Shown: positions 18,085-27,419 of the stretch, piece after piece
Layout: the number at the start of each line of letters is the position of its first letter
How positions within the stretch are numbered: the stretch's first letter is position 1
Source of the DNA: Bacteroides ndongoniae
Lineage (GTDB): Bacteria > Bacteroidota > Bacteroidia > Bacteroidales > Bacteroidaceae
DNA: 64,000 nt
Reading direction: 5' to 3'
Assembly: GCF_900108345.1 (NCBI RefSeq)
Contig: NZ_FNVV01000013.1
Location: 842,944-906,943, forward strand
Translations under genes and position numbers: made by a program
The notes under the pieces: generated by a model
Told to the model about the DNA's origin: nothing
Databases searched by the model: none
Seen by the model: only the letters and a program-made list of their open reading frames with translations

Positions 18085-18180
18085 GGCTATAAAGGTTATC
18101 CGGGCCGGCCGATGACGGAAGACCGCCCGTGCGGCCTGTAGGAATCAGCCAGAACCCGGTCCGTACTGTTTCAGCAGACG
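18085..18180. repeat. Intergenic repeat B, copy 2, downstream of parB
   Basis: Partner of the repeat at 17248-17340 (shared GCTATAAAGGTT, CGGCCGATG, CCCGTGC, ATCAGCCA blocks, in the same order and orientation). It lies in the 120 bp after the parB stop. The rest of 18002-18304 contains a GC-rich hairpin (GGCGGAGAAATCCGTCC on the minus strand, followed by TGCTTTTCTG) that is a reasonable terminator for parB. Confidence 0.45.
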
Positions 18181-18304
18181 GAGACTGCCGAAAGACAGTG
18201 AGGTGTATAAAAAAGGTCAGGCGGCGCCGGTCTGCCTCCGGCACTCAACAGAAAAGCAGGACGGATTTCTCCGCCCTGCATCTGAAATCAACTATGAATT
18301 ATGG

Positions 18305-20035
18305 TCAAGCAGCAACCTCTTGGGATTGAGGTTGTTTTTCGTTGTCCGCATCGGTTTCAGTCTGCTCTGCTTCCTGTTTGGCCTGTTCCTGCACCAAAAG
18401 GACGGCTTTCTTTTCTTCGATGCGCTGATGTCTTTTTTCGTAAACTTCATTATGTCCGTTCTCGATGTCGGCAAGTCTTTCCGGCATGTGTTTTCCTGCA
18501 AATTCAAGCAACATGTCGGCTATGGCGTTGCTTCCGTATGCGTTCTTGAAATTCTCAATCAGGAAATCCCTGCGGATGACGGCTTTTGCCTTTGGTGTAA
18601 GATTGGCCACAATATTTGTCTTGTCCTCGTTGGACAGATAGGGCGAATGTTCTCCCTCTATGCCAACGGCGACAAAGTGTTCCTTTCTCAACGATGAAAG
18701 CAGGAAGAAATAAATCATCTTTTCTTCGTCAGCCCCGAACTTGGTTTCGGTCATATCCACTTCCAAAATCTGTTTTTTGGTATCTTCCACGGTCTTTTCC
18801 CTGGCAATCTCCTTGTTTCGCTTGTCCTGCTTGTCCAGTTTTTCAATCGGGGAAAGCTGTTCCTGTCCTGCCTGTTGTCCACTGACGGCATTCATCATGG
18901 AATTCTCCACATAACAATTGACAATGTCTTCGTTCCCAATCCGTGCGAAGAGCGATATTTCGCCTGCTTCTGCCCTGCGTACAAGTTCCTTGCCCTCTTC
19001 CATATAATCGTTCATATCCTGCTCATATTCAACCTTGGCTTCCTTATATTCGTCTTCCGTCTCATATTCTCCGGCTTCAGGCTCTTCGGGAAGTGTCGGG
19101 TAGTCTTTGTATCTGCATTGCAGTGCCACAACCTCATAGCCCATTTCCTTGAGGCGATTAACCGCATCCGCATTATAGCAATATGCGTCATGGCTTAGAG
19201 ATAGTGCAGGATAAGTCTTAATGGTCTCTATTGCCTTTTCCGTCAAAAATGCGGCATTCATTTCATCAAGACAGCCTTTGTTGGCGCATTTTCCGCATGT
19301 TCCCTCACAGAACAATGTCATGTTGTTGGTATTATGGGGGCATGACAGGCAAAGGGTCTTGTCAAAGTTGTAACGTTCAAGGTCTGTCGTGAAGTGGCGC
19401 TCGATGTTCTTTGCCACCTCGGTCGCTTTCATGCCTCGCCAACTGCCAAACATGATACCCTCTTTCAAGTGCTTGTCGAAAACCTCTCTCTGGATGTCCT
19501 CGCCATATCGGCAAATTTCGCTTGCCACGCTGATAGTGATTTCGTCCTTTTCCAACAATTCTGCGATTTCGGGGATAAGGGAGACGAACTTCAGTCGGGT
19601 GCGGATATAGGTCTCGTTCTTGCCGAACTGCATGGCCAAAGACTGAATGTCGTGCCGTCCGCTTTCTATCAGCCTCTGATAGGAGTTTGCTTCCTCGATA
19701 GGGGTTACATCCTTGCGTTGCAGGTTTTCCGTCACCGCCATTTCTTCGGCGGTCTCGTCCGAAACATTCAGAACGATTGCCGGAATTTCTTCCAGTCCTG
19801 CCATGAGCGAGGCACGATACCTGCGTTCCCCGAATATGATTTCAAAGCGGTTCTCCGCAATGGGGCGCACCCCGATAGGCTGAAGGACGCCCTGCTGACG
19901 GATGCTTTCCGCCAATTCCGCAAGGCTTGCTACATCAAAATTCTTGCGTGGGTTATAGTTACTCGGCTGAATATCTGCCAAAACTACTGATACGATGTTC
20001 TTCTCTGCTACTGATTGAATGTTCATTGTTTCCAT
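18305..20035 (-). CDS. parB: Large ParB/Spo0J-family protein
   Basis: A 576-residue protein. The N-terminal ParB domain is clear: NYNPRKNFD, LAESIRQQGVLQPIGVR, and the box FGERRYRASLMAG (about residues 70-82), the CTP-binding/clamp motif of ParB proteins. A KorB-like helix-turn-helix region follows (EKDEITISVASEICRYG). A Cys-rich stretch (CLSCPHN...CEGTCGKCANKGC, about residues 230-255) may bind zinc and is unusual for a chromosomal ParB. The C-terminus is Gln/Glu-rich. It would bind a partition or regulatory site. It is about 7.6 kb from the parA gene, so they are not in one operon. Confidence 0.85.
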   Translation of the reverse strand: METMNIQSVAEKNIVSVVLADIQPSNYNPRKNFDVASLAELAESIRQQGVLQPIGVRPIAENRFEIIFGERRYRASLMAGLEEIPAIVLNVSDETAEEMAVTENLQRKDVTPIEEANSYQRLIESGRHDIQSLAMQFGKNETYIRTRLKFVSLIPEIAELLEKDEITISVASEICRYGEDIQREVFDKHLKEGIMFGSWRGMKATEVAKNIERHFTTDLERYNFDKTLCLSCPHNTNNMTLFCEGTCGKCANKGCLDEMNAAFLTEKAIETIKTYPALSLSHDAYCYNADAVNRLKEMGYEVVALQCRYKDYPTLPEEPEAGEYETEDEYKEAKVEYEQDMNDYMEEGKELVRRAEAGEISLFARIGNEDIVNCYVENSMMNAVSGQQAGQEQLSPIEKLDKQDKRNKEIAREKTVEDTKKQILEVDMTETKFGADEEKMIYFFLLSSLRKEHFVAVGIEGEHSPYLSNEDKTNIVANLTPKAKAVIRRDFLIENFKNAYGSNAIADMLLEFAGKHMPERLADIENGHNEVYEKRHQRIEEKKAVLLVQEQAKQEAEQTETDADNEKQPQSQEVAA

Positions 20036-20080
20036 AATTCATAAATTTTGATTTGTTATACATTGATTGTCTGATTACTG

Positions 20081-20338
20081 CTATTCCTGTTGGTTGGTGT
20101 CATATTCGTACATCTGCGTATTGTCGTATCCCTCGAACGATAGCCGGAACGTGTCGAAGTCTTTCCTGCCAGCCAGCCTTACGGTATCGTTCTTTCCAAT
20201 GAAATAGGGTTCAAGCATTGTCCGAAACGGTGCGCCGAGCGTAGTCCTGTCTGCCAATGTGCAAACCTTGTCGGGTTGTTGGGGCATGATATAGCCCAGT
20301 GCATATTCGTTGTAAACTACCAATCTTATTTTATCCAT
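20081..20338 (-). CDS. Small hypothetical protein, 85 residues
   Basis: An 85-residue soluble protein with no recognised domain (LVVYNEYALGYIMPQ, then FRLSFEGYDNTQMYEYD). Its upstream region is leader module L2. It lies 45 bp upstream of parB on the same strand, so it probably opens the parB transcript. Expression is suggested only by that context. Confidence 0.5.
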   Translation of the reverse strand: MDKIRLVVYNEYALGYIMPQQPDKVCTLADRTTLGAPFRTMLEPYFIGKNDTVRLAGRKDFDTFRLSFEGYDNTQMYEYDTNQQE

Positions 20339-20365
20339 GTCGATGTCAATTTTGAATTGTTTTTT

Positions 20366-20545
20366 ATTTCCCTCTGGTCGGTTCTTTTCCCGTTTGAACC
20401 GCCTTGGGGTTTTATGGATGCGGTTTACAGCTGTCGGTACAGCTTCATACGACGGCTTTTCCTGCCAATTACTCTTTCACAGAAAGGAAGAATTTGCAGG
20501 AAATGCACTTCAAGCCGGAGGATCAAGCGCGACAGCAGACCTTTG
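20366..20545 (-). promoter_or_regulatory. Leader module L2
   Basis: Closest relative of L1. The upper stem-loop at 20459-20502 has the same TTCCTGC/GCAGGAA arms. The basal hairpin has CGGTTC (20379-20384) paired to GAACCG (20396-20401), closed by CCC (20370-20372) and GGGG (20406-20409). A plus-strand GACCTTTG box (20538-20545), one base off TAnnTTTG, lies at the outer end. The module precedes the gene at 20338. Confidence 0.6.
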
Positions 20546-20628
20546 CATCTGATAAAACCAAGGCCGGTGCGGCGGGAATGAAGCCGGAAAGCGGTAAAAG
20601 ATGAATTATAAAAGAAATGTTCTATCAA

Positions 20629-21958
20629 TAGTTCGTTAAATTTTGGATAATCACGCAGCGTCCGAGACGCCATAATATAAGAGTTCTTTGAAATCGTTGG
20701 TATTTAATAGCCTGTGTGGGTGCTTTCCAGACATACGAATAAATCTCTGTATCATATCCGCATTATGAATCAGCGTCTTTACATTGGAGACAGAAAGATG
20801 CACGCCGCAACTCCGGGCAAAAGCCCTTGCCACGTTGACAGAGGAGAGCGACATGTTGAACGCAAAGTCCAGTGATTCCCTCTTCCGTGACTGGCAGTGG
20901 GCGAGTCCGGTAAACTGCTTTGCATCGCGGTAAAGGTACTCAATCTGGAATCGGGTTCGGTAGATGTCCATGATGTCTCTGGCAGACATCGAGGTGTCTG
21001 TAGAGAAGAACACCTTCCTCTCCTGAGTCTTCCTGCCTGGCTCGAGGCAGTCAACAATGACCACCTTGACCTTGCGCTTGAGACCTGCCGACCAGACAAC
21101 CGCAGAATAGAGTGTTACCACCTTGTCATCCGAGGTGATGTCTTCACTCACAAACGCATTCATGTCGAGATTCCTGATGTCCACCCTGTCACCATAGACC
21201 TTAGGTCTTCCACGCTTGCCGGTCTTGGGACCATCATAAAGATAACGCAGTCTTACATCGCTCCTGAATCTGCTTATAAGGTTGAATCCCAAAGCAATGA
21301 GACCATCCACAAAAGGTTTCTTCGAGAAATAGGCATCAGCAACTACCGTCTTGCAGACTTTCCAAAGTGCATCTTTCTGAGAGGCAATGACCTTAAGATA
21401 CCATGCCAGCAGTGAATTTGGATCATCCATTCCCGCAAGGTACTTGGGAGGACGGCCTCTGGACACGATGTCCACCGTCTGCACAGCCCTGAGATGTACG
21501 GCATCACGCTCATCGGCATCAACAAGCGCTATGCCCAGAATCTCAAGCCCCCATTTCGCGGCAGATGCGCATCCACTCCAGAAGTATCCCGTGCCGGGAG
21601 TGTGCTTTCCCGACTTGGGAATGTAGCTCGGGTCGATGGCGATGGCAATCCTGTGCTGGAGTTTCTCCCTGCAGTACGCAAGGTTATATCCCACCCAGTC
21701 AAACTTCTTCCGGAAGTTCTGTCTGAAACGGCTCTCGCAGCAGTCGCTGGACAGCGCCATTTGGGTGAAGTTCTTACGTTTCGTCATGCTTAGGAAAAGA
21801 ATTGAAGTAATGACGAAGAAAGTTTTAAAACTTTTGCGTAACTTTGCAGTGCCATCAAGGGCATCATTGATGATCTTGGTGAGCTGGTCAAGTGGCTGAA
21901 TTTCCATTAGCAAATTGGTTTGTCTGGCAACTGCTAATTTACTAATTTTTAGCGACTT
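20629..21958. mobile_element. IS4-family insertion sequence (ends tentative)
   Basis: Defined by the transposase gene at 20651-21907. Ends are suggested by a weak inverted similarity, AGTTCGTTAAATTTTGGATA on the left and, reading inward from the right, AAGTCGCTAAAAATTAGTAA. No target-site duplication could be confirmed by eye. The element lies between leader module L2 and the tetQ upstream region, that is, at the edge of the resistance insertion. Confidence 0.5.
20651..21907 (-). CDS. IS4-family DDE transposase
   Basis: A 418-residue transposase starting at the ATG at 21907; the longer reading begins only with TTG. The RNase H-like core is seen as IAIDPSYIPKSG (first Asp), then VVADAYFSKK (second Asp), and the YREK signature of IS4 transposases as YRTRFQIEYLYRDAKQ (Y-x2-R-x3-E-x6-K). 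It is intact in reading frame. It moves the insertion sequence by cut-and-paste. Confidence 0.85.
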   Translation of the reverse strand: MEIQPLDQLTKIINDALDGTAKLRKSFKTFFVITSILFLSMTKRKNFTQMALSSDCCESRFRQNFRKKFDWVGYNLAYCREKLQHRIAIAIDPSYIPKSGKHTPGTGYFWSGCASAAKWGLEILGIALVDADERDAVHLRAVQTVDIVSRGRPPKYLAGMDDPNSLLAWYLKVIASQKDALWKVCKTVVADAYFSKKPFVDGLIALGFNLISRFRSDVRLRYLYDGPKTGKRGRPKVYGDRVDIRNLDMNAFVSEDITSDDKVVTLYSAVVWSAGLKRKVKVVIVDCLEPGRKTQERKVFFSTDTSMSARDIMDIYRTRFQIEYLYRDAKQFTGLAHCQSRKRESLDFAFNMSLSSVNVARAFARSCGVHLSVSNVKTLIHNADMIQRFIRMSGKHPHRLLNTNDFKELLYYGVSDAA

Positions 21959-22150
21959 GGCCAATTTTTTTAGACGCTTATTTTCAGTCTTTCAGGCTAT
22001 TATTCCCATCTATTTTAAGATTCGTTGTTTATGGTTGTCTGACAGGTGTACAAGTTCCTGTCAGAGGTGCTGTATATATGACGTAATATATTATAAATGA
22101 GTCTCTAAACTAAAAATTAACTAAGTATTGTTAAAAAAGTTCTTTGTGCT

Positions 22151-22316
22151 TTTGTCAGGGAACTTTTTTTTCGTAAATTTGCGTTCAATTATGCGGCAGT
22201 AATAATATACATATTAATACGAGTTAAGAATCCTGTAGTTTTCTACATGCTACGAGGAGGTATTAAAAGGTGCGTTTCGGCAATGCATCTATTGTAGTAT
22301 ATTATTGCTTAATCAA
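22151..22316 (+). promoter_or_regulatory. tetQ promoter and translational-attenuation leader
   Basis: A promoter of Bacteroides type is present: TTTG at 22151-22154, 19 bp, then TAAATTTG at 22174-22181. The leader that follows contains a 10-bp perfect inverted repeat, AATAATATAC (22201-22210) with GTATATTATT (22297-22306), ending 10 bp before the tetQ ATG, plus a small GTAG/CTAC hairpin. In CTnDOT the tetQ leader is known to control translation in response to tetracycline through a short leader peptide and hairpin; this layout agrees. Confidence 0.75.
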
Positions 22317-24242
22317 ATGAACATTATAAATTTAGGAATTCTTGCTCACATTGATGCAGGAAAAACTTCCGTAACCGAAAATCTGCTATTTGCCTGCGGA
22401 GCAACGGAAAAGCGCGGCAGTGTTGATAAAGGTGACACCATAACAGACTCTATGGATATAGAAAAACGTAGAGGAATTACTATTCGGGCTTCTACGACAT
22501 CTATTGTTTGGAATGGTGTGAAATGCAATATCATTGACACTCCGGGACACATGGATTTTATTGCAGAGGTGGAGCGGACATTCAAAATGCTTGATGGTGC
22601 AGTCCTCATATTATCGGCAAAGGAAGGCATACAAGCACAAACAAAGTTGCTGTTCAAGACTTTGCAAAAACTGCAAATCCCGACAATTATATTTATCAAT
22701 AAGATTGATCGTGCCGGCGTAAATCTTGAGCGTTTATATCTGGACATAAAAACAAATCTGTCGCAAGACGTCTTGTTTATGCAAACGGTTGTCGATGGAG
22801 TCGTTTACCCGATTTGCACCCCAACAGATATAAGGGCAGAACACAAAGAATTTGTATGCAACCATGACGACGATATATTAGAACGATATTTGGCGGATAG
22901 CGAAATTTCACCGGCTGATTATTGGAATACGATAATCGCTCTTGTGGCAAAAGCCAAAGTCTATCCGGTGCTACATGGATCAGCAATGTTCAATATCGGT
23001 ATCAATGAGTTGTTGGACGCCATTTCTTCTTTTATACTTCCTCCGGCATCAGTCTCAAACAGACTTTCAGCTTATCTCTATAAGATAGAGCATGACCCCA
23101 AAGGGCATAAAAGAAGTTTTCTTAAAATAATTGACGGAAGTCTGAGACTTCGAGACGTTGTAAGAATCAACGATTCGGAAAAATTCATCAAGATTAAAAA
23201 TCTAAAGACTATTTATCAGGGCAGAGAGATAAATGTTGATGAAGTGGGTGCCAATGATATCGCGATTGTAGAAGATATAGAAGATTTTCGAATCGGAGAT
23301 TATTTAGGTGCTAAACCTTGTTTGATTCAAGGATTATCTCATCAGCATCCCGCTCTCAAATCCTCCGTCCGGCCAAATAAGCCCGAAGAGAGAAGCAAGG
23401 TGATATCCGCTCTGAATACATTGTGGATTGAAGACCCGTCTTTGTCCTTTTCCATAAACTCATATAGTGATGAATTGGAAATCTCGTTATATGGTTTGAC
23501 CCAAAAAGAAATCATACAAACATTGCTGGAAGAACGATTTTCCGTAAAGGTCCATTTTGATGAGATCAAGACTATCTACAAAGAACGACCTATAAAAAAG
23601 GTCAATAAGATTATTCAGATCGAAGTACCACCCAACCCTTACTGGGCCACAATAGGGCTGACTCTTGAACCCTTACCGTTAGGGGCAGGGTTGCAAATCG
23701 AAAGTGACATCTCCTATGGTTATCTGAACCATTCTTTTCAAAATGCCGTTTTTGAAGGGATTCGTATGTCTTGCCAATCTGGTTTACATGGATGGGAAGT
23801 GACAGATCTGAAAGTAACTTTTACTCAAGCCGAGTATTATAGCCCGGTAAGTACACCTGCTGATTTCAGACAGCTGACCCCTTATGTCTTCAGGCTGGCT
23901 TTGCAACAATCAGGAGTGGATATTCTCGAACCGATGCTCTATTTTGAGTTACAGATACCACAAGTAGCAAGTTCCAAAGCTATTACAGATCTGCAAAAAA
24001 TGATGTCTGAGATTAAAGGTATCAGTTGTAATAATGAGTGGTGTCTTATTGAAGGGAAAGTTCCATTAAATACAAGTAAAGACTATGCCTCAGAAGTAAG
24101 TTCATACACTAAAGGCTTAGGCACTTTTATGGTTAAGCCGTGTGGGTATCAAATAACAAAAGGCGGTTATTCTGATAATACCCGTATGGAAGAAAAGGAT
24201 AAACTTTTATTCATGTTTGAAAAATCAGTATCATCAAAATAA
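22317..24242 (+). CDS. tetQ: Tetracycline resistance ribosomal protection protein TetQ
   Basis: A 641-residue elongation-factor-like GTPase that releases tetracycline from the ribosome. The GTPase motifs are intact: AHIDAGKTS (G1), RGIT (G2), DTPGHMD (G3) and NKIDRAG (G4). The sequence follows TetQ closely over its whole length. I use the ATG giving [11 protein letters not shown]; an ATG 12 bp upstream is in frame but adds four residues not found in standard TetQ. GC is clearly lower than that of the surrounding transfer genes. The stop overlaps the rteA start (TAATG), as in CTnDOT-type tetQ-rteA-rteB operons. Confidence 0.97.
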   Translation: MNIINLGILAHIDAGKTSVTENLLFACGATEKRGSVDKGDTITDSMDIEKRRGITIRASTTSIVWNGVKCNIIDTPGHMDFIAEVERTFKMLDGAVLILSAKEGIQAQTKLLFKTLQKLQIPTIIFINKIDRAGVNLERLYLDIKTNLSQDVLFMQTVVDGVVYPICTPTDIRAEHKEFVCNHDDDILERYLADSEISPADYWNTIIALVAKAKVYPVLHGSAMFNIGINELLDAISSFILPPASVSNRLSAYLYKIEHDPKGHKRSFLKIIDGSLRLRDVVRINDSEKFIKIKNLKTIYQGREINVDEVGANDIAIVEDIEDFRIGDYLGAKPCLIQGLSHQHPALKSSVRPNKPEERSKVISALNTLWIEDPSLSFSINSYSDELEISLYGLTQKEIIQTLLEERFSVKVHFDEIKTIYKERPIKKVNKIIQIEVPPNPYWATIGLTLEPLPLGAGLQIESDISYGYLNHSFQNAVFEGIRMSCQSGLHGWEVTDLKVTFTQAEYYSPVSTPADFRQLTPYVFRLALQQSGVDILEPMLYFELQIPQVASSKAITDLQKMMSEIKGISCNNEWCLIEGKVPLNTSKDYASEVSSYTKGLGTFMVKPCGYQITKGGYSDNTRMEEKDKLLFMFEKSVSSK

Positions 24243-25252
24243 TGGAACGATCCAGGAATTTCTATAAGACAATACGGTTGGGGTATATACTTATCTCCGT
24301 TCTTATCGGATGTATAGCATATAATAGCTTCTATGAATGGCAGGAGATAGAAGCATTAGAACTTGACAATAAAAAAATAGACGAGTTCCGAAAAGAGATA
24401 AACAATATCAATATTCAAATGATAAAATTCTCTCTATTTGGTGAAACAATACTGGAATGGAACGATAAAGATATCGAACATTACCATGCACAGCGTATGG
24501 CAATGGACAGTATGCTCTGCCGTTTCAAAGCTACCTATCCGGCAGAGCGTATAGACAGCGTACGCCATCTTCTCGAAGATAAGGAACGGCAGATGTGCCA
24601 AATCGTGCAGATACTTGAACAGCAACAAGCCATCAACGATAAGATACCCCGTCAAGTACCCGTAATCGCGCAGAAAAGTGTGCAAGAACAACCCAAGAAA
24701 CCTAAACGAAAAGGATTCTTGGGCATCTTCGGCAAAAAGGAAGAAGCGAAACCAACTGTGACTACCACGATGCACCGTTCCTTTAACCGGAATATGAGAA
24801 CCGAACAACAGGCGCAAAGCCGTCGCTTATCGGTTCATGCCGATAGCCTTGCCGCACGAAATGCGGAACTTAACAGGCAACTGCAAGGACTGGTTGTTCA
24901 AATAGACGGGAAAGTACAAACTGACCTACAAAAGCGGGAAGCCGAGATAACAGCCATGCGGGAACGGTCGTTCATTCAGATTGGGGGCTTGACAGGGTTC
25001 GTTATACTGCTACTGGTCATATCATATATCATCATACACCGAAATGCCAACCGCATCAAGCGATATAAACAGGAAACCGCAGATTTAATTGAGCGACTGC
25101 AACAAATGGCAAAGCGAAACGAGGCACTGATAGCCTCTCGCAAGAAAGCCGTTCATACCATTACCCATGAATTACGTACACCACTGACGGCAATAACGGG
25201 TTATGCCGGACTGATGTTCTATGGAACTATAAAAGAAAAAGATTACCGATAA
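24242..25252 (+). pseudogene. rteA: Truncated rteA sensor kinase (sensor part only)
   Basis: The gene directly after tetQ is the start of rteA, the sensor kinase that with RteB activates excision and transfer genes of CTnDOT-type elements. Present are an N-terminal transmembrane segment (about residues 12-28), a periplasmic or coiled domain with a Lys/Pro-rich insert, a second transmembrane segment (about 245-265) and the H box (ITHELRTPLTAITGYAGL, about residues 308-325). The frame ends 336 residues in, shortly after the phospho-acceptor His, so the ATP-binding domain is missing. No rteB or rteC follows. It cannot autophosphorylate as an ordinary kinase. Confidence 0.85.
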
Positions 25253-25265
25253 TTTACCGGTAATC
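25241..25265. repeat. Inverted repeat at the rteA break point
   Basis: GATTACCG (25241-25248) and CGGTAATC (25258-25265) form a perfect 8-bp inverted repeat spanning the premature stop of rteA. It marks the junction between the tetQ-rteA segment and the acetyltransferase cargo. It could be a transposon end, a recombination core or a simple terminator; no run of T follows on either strand. Confidence 0.5.
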
Positions 25266-25321
25266 TATAATAGGGAGATGTCTTCTTGAAGAAGATGACA
25301 TATATAAGAGGTTGTCCGTCT

Positions 25322-25819
25322 TTAGTAGGATAGTGAGAGATCTTTAAGCATGACAAACTCCTCTTCAGTCTCATGGATGATCTTAAATCCAAGTTTTAGA
25401 TACATTCGGACGGCATAGTTCGCCTTTTGTACGGACAGAGAGACGCGACTATATCCTTTGCTCTCAAGTAATCGAAACATTTCACGCATAAGATGGCTTC
25501 CTATGCCTTTACTCCTGTATTCCTTATATAGGGATATGGAGAGCGATGGGGTCCTGTCATCCACATGTCCGTAATCATTCATAATACGTACCCACACAGC
25601 ACCAACCACTTTGCCTTCACTGTCTGCGACCAGACAAAAGTCATCTTTTTTATTTCCGAAGTCCTCAATATACAGTTTCAGTTCAGGTAAATCCACCACG
25701 TCCTTTGAGGGCGGTTTGACTCCTTCAGGAATATAAATCGCTTCGTAAAGAAATTCTCTTAGCAAATGGTTCTCACTACCTTGCAAATGGCGTATTATAT
25801 ACTTGGCCGATCCGTTCAT
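25322..25819 (-). CDS. GNAT-family N-acetyltransferase
   Basis: A 165-residue GNAT enzyme. The acetyl-CoA-binding region is YKEYRSKGIGSHLMREM (R/Q-x-x-G-x-G/A pattern, about residues 103-119), followed by RVSLSVQKANYAVRMYLKLGF, the usual beta5-alpha4 end. Substrate unknown. Its start overlaps the stop of the upstream gene by 4 bp, so it is the last gene of a four-gene minus-strand operon (27397 to 25322). Confidence 0.8.
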   Translation of the reverse strand: MNGSAKYIIRHLQGSENHLLREFLYEAIYIPEGVKPPSKDVVDLPELKLYIEDFGNKKDDFCLVADSEGKVVGAVWVRIMNDYGHVDDRTPSLSISLYKEYRSKGIGSHLMREMFRLLESKGYSRVSLSVQKANYAVRMYLKLGFKIIHETEEEFVMLKDLSLSY

Positions 25820-26214
25820 TCTTGTTCACATTTTCTTTTCAGGTCAGCTATATACCGTTTCTGCTGTAATTTCAAATACAACAATGCAAAAGGATATAAC
25901 CACCATTTCTTTAGGTTAATTGACTCTGTAAAAATCACTTCCGTTCCATTTTCAGCCTGTCTGAAATGTCCCGTCCACTCCCCGGAAAAGTTCACATTAT
26001 CCATAAGAAATGAATATTTTAGAAAAGGCTCTATAACAGTAACAGTAAAACAGGTGACATAGCCTTCATTACTTATCTCCCTGAAATGGCGCTCGTCGGA
26101 AACTTCTATGTCCTTTATGTCACTTCGCCATGAATAGTCGTAAAGTGAAGTGACAGAATGCCAGACAGATTCCAAATCAGCCTGTATAAATGATTTTATC
26201 GTAGTTCTTATCAT
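25816..26214 (-). CDS. SRPBCC/START-like small protein
   Basis: A 132-residue protein with the pattern of the SRPBCC fold: an N-terminal strand and helix (IKSFIQADLESVWHSVTSL) followed by beta strands with SFLMDNVNFSGEWTGHFRQ and a C-terminal helix. These proteins bind hydrophobic ligands; they are often annotated as polyketide cyclase or Activator of Hsp90-like. It sits between two GNAT genes and shares their transcript. Confidence 0.6.
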   Translation of the reverse strand: MIRTTIKSFIQADLESVWHSVTSLYDYSWRSDIKDIEVSDERHFREISNEGYVTCFTVTVIEPFLKYSFLMDNVNFSGEWTGHFRQAENGTEVIFTESINLKKWWLYPFALLYLKLQQKRYIADLKRKCEQE

Positions 26215-26234
26215 GGGACATTTTTATATTTCTC

Positions 26235-26774
26235 TTACCGTTTTTTCCAGTCCTCTCTGGTAAGCAAAGTAAAATGTTCTGTACGGATATCTCCTAACGG
26301 AGAAGTCTTTCCTTCTTCTGTGTGATGGTACTTGAATCCACATTTTTCCATTACCCTGCGGGATTTGATGTTTCCGTCATAATGTCCACACCAGACCCGT
26401 TTCACATCAAGTTCGACGAAGCAACGCTTCAACAAACGTTGTACGGCTTCCGGTATAAGTCCCTGTCCCCAATAAGGAACACCTATCCAATATCCTATTT
26501 CTGCATCTCCATCCTGCATCTCCGCACTGTGTACGCCATCAGCGAACATAATTCCGACACTGCCTATCGGTTCATTGGTTTCTTTCAATACTACAGCGTA
26601 TGTCTCGGGTGCAGAAAGGATATCGCGTATTATTTCTCTGCTGTTTTCCACAGATGTATGAGGAGGCCATCCGGCAATGGGGCCGATAGCAGGATCTTTG
26701 GCATAATTATAAAGAGACTCTGCATCGTTTTCTGTCCAGGGACGAAGTATCAATCTTTGTGTTTCCATATTCAT
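26235..26774 (-). CDS. RimJ/RimL-type GNAT acetyltransferase
   Basis: A 179-residue GNAT of the RimJ/RimL branch. Recognisable are the opening ETQRLILRPWTENDAESLYN, the central AEIGYWIGVPYWGQGLIPEA (acetyl-CoA loop GQGL) and RVMEKCGFKYHH. Members acetylate protein N-termini or small molecules; the substrate cannot be told from sequence. It starts 2 bp downstream of the chloramphenicol-acetyltransferase-like stop, indicating an operon. Confidence 0.85.
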   Translation of the reverse strand: MNMETQRLILRPWTENDAESLYNYAKDPAIGPIAGWPPHTSVENSREIIRDILSAPETYAVVLKETNEPIGSVGIMFADGVHSAEMQDGDAEIGYWIGVPYWGQGLIPEAVQRLLKRCFVELDVKRVWCGHYDGNIKSRRVMEKCGFKYHHTEEGKTSPLGDIRTEHFTLLTREDWKKR

Positions 26775-26776
26775 CG

Positions 26777-27397
26777 CTATACAAGTAATTTATTGATTTC
26801 CTGCTGCAAGCGATCCAGGAACTTTGCAGCATGTGCCCCATCCATTTGAGTGTGATGGAATTGGAATGAAACCGTCAGTGTCGTCCTGAAGAACCCCTTA
26901 CGGTACTTGCCCCATATCATAAACGGATTGTTGAAGATACCGCTGTACATACCTACCGCACCGTCAATTTCATATTGGGCCAGTGCGGAAGTTCCTATTA
27001 CCATGCTTTCAGTCAAGTCGTGGTTCTCACAGCTTTGTGCTACATCCGTTGTCAATTTCAGATAATCTTCATTGAATAGCTGCAAATCATCAGAAAAGGG
27101 CACATCGCATGAACTGACCTCATTGTCCTTGTTCATAACAATGGTATTAACCGCAATGGCATCATATTGCATCAATTTGTCTCCGACAGGCAGCATATAA
27201 AATTCCTTGATACCGCTTGCCGCCTTGCCGATGCACCAGCACATCAGCATATTGAATTTCATACCTGACTTTTTGCTGATTTTGACCAGACGACTGACAT
27301 CCAAAGTCTTGAAAAATGTAACCATCGGCATCGGGGCTTTCATCCAAAGCTCAAATGCGTATGCACGGGTGGTTTCTTTGGGATTTATTTCTCTCAT
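26777..27397 (-). CDS. Chloramphenicol acetyltransferase-like enzyme (CatA fold)
   Basis: A 206-residue protein of the CAT family. The catalytic His motif is FHHTQMDGAHAAKFLD (HHxxxDG, about residues 184-196), and SFQ before it and CWCIGKAASGIKEF near residue 55 match the family trimer core. The enzyme would transfer acetyl from acetyl-CoA to the 3-hydroxyl of chloramphenicol; some relatives have other substrates, so resistance is likely but not certain. It is the first gene of a four-gene operon with two GNATs and an SRPBCC protein, 22 bp downstream of the RHH gene. Confidence 0.75.
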   Translation of the reverse strand: MREINPKETTRAYAFELWMKAPMPMVTFFKTLDVSRLVKISKKSGMKFNMLMCWCIGKAASGIKEFYMLPVGDKLMQYDAIAVNTIVMNKDNEVSSCDVPFSDDLQLFNEDYLKLTTDVAQSCENHDLTESMVIGTSALAQYEIDGAVGMYSGIFNNPFMIWGKYRKGFFRTTLTVSFQFHHTQMDGAHAAKFLDRLQQEINKLLV

Positions 27398-27419
27398 AGT
27401 GCGTCTTTCAAATTTTCAA

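Noticed and set aside
20629..21958. Target-site duplication for the IS4-family element
   Set aside because: The end positions are uncertain and no matching direct repeat was found beside the tentative ends.
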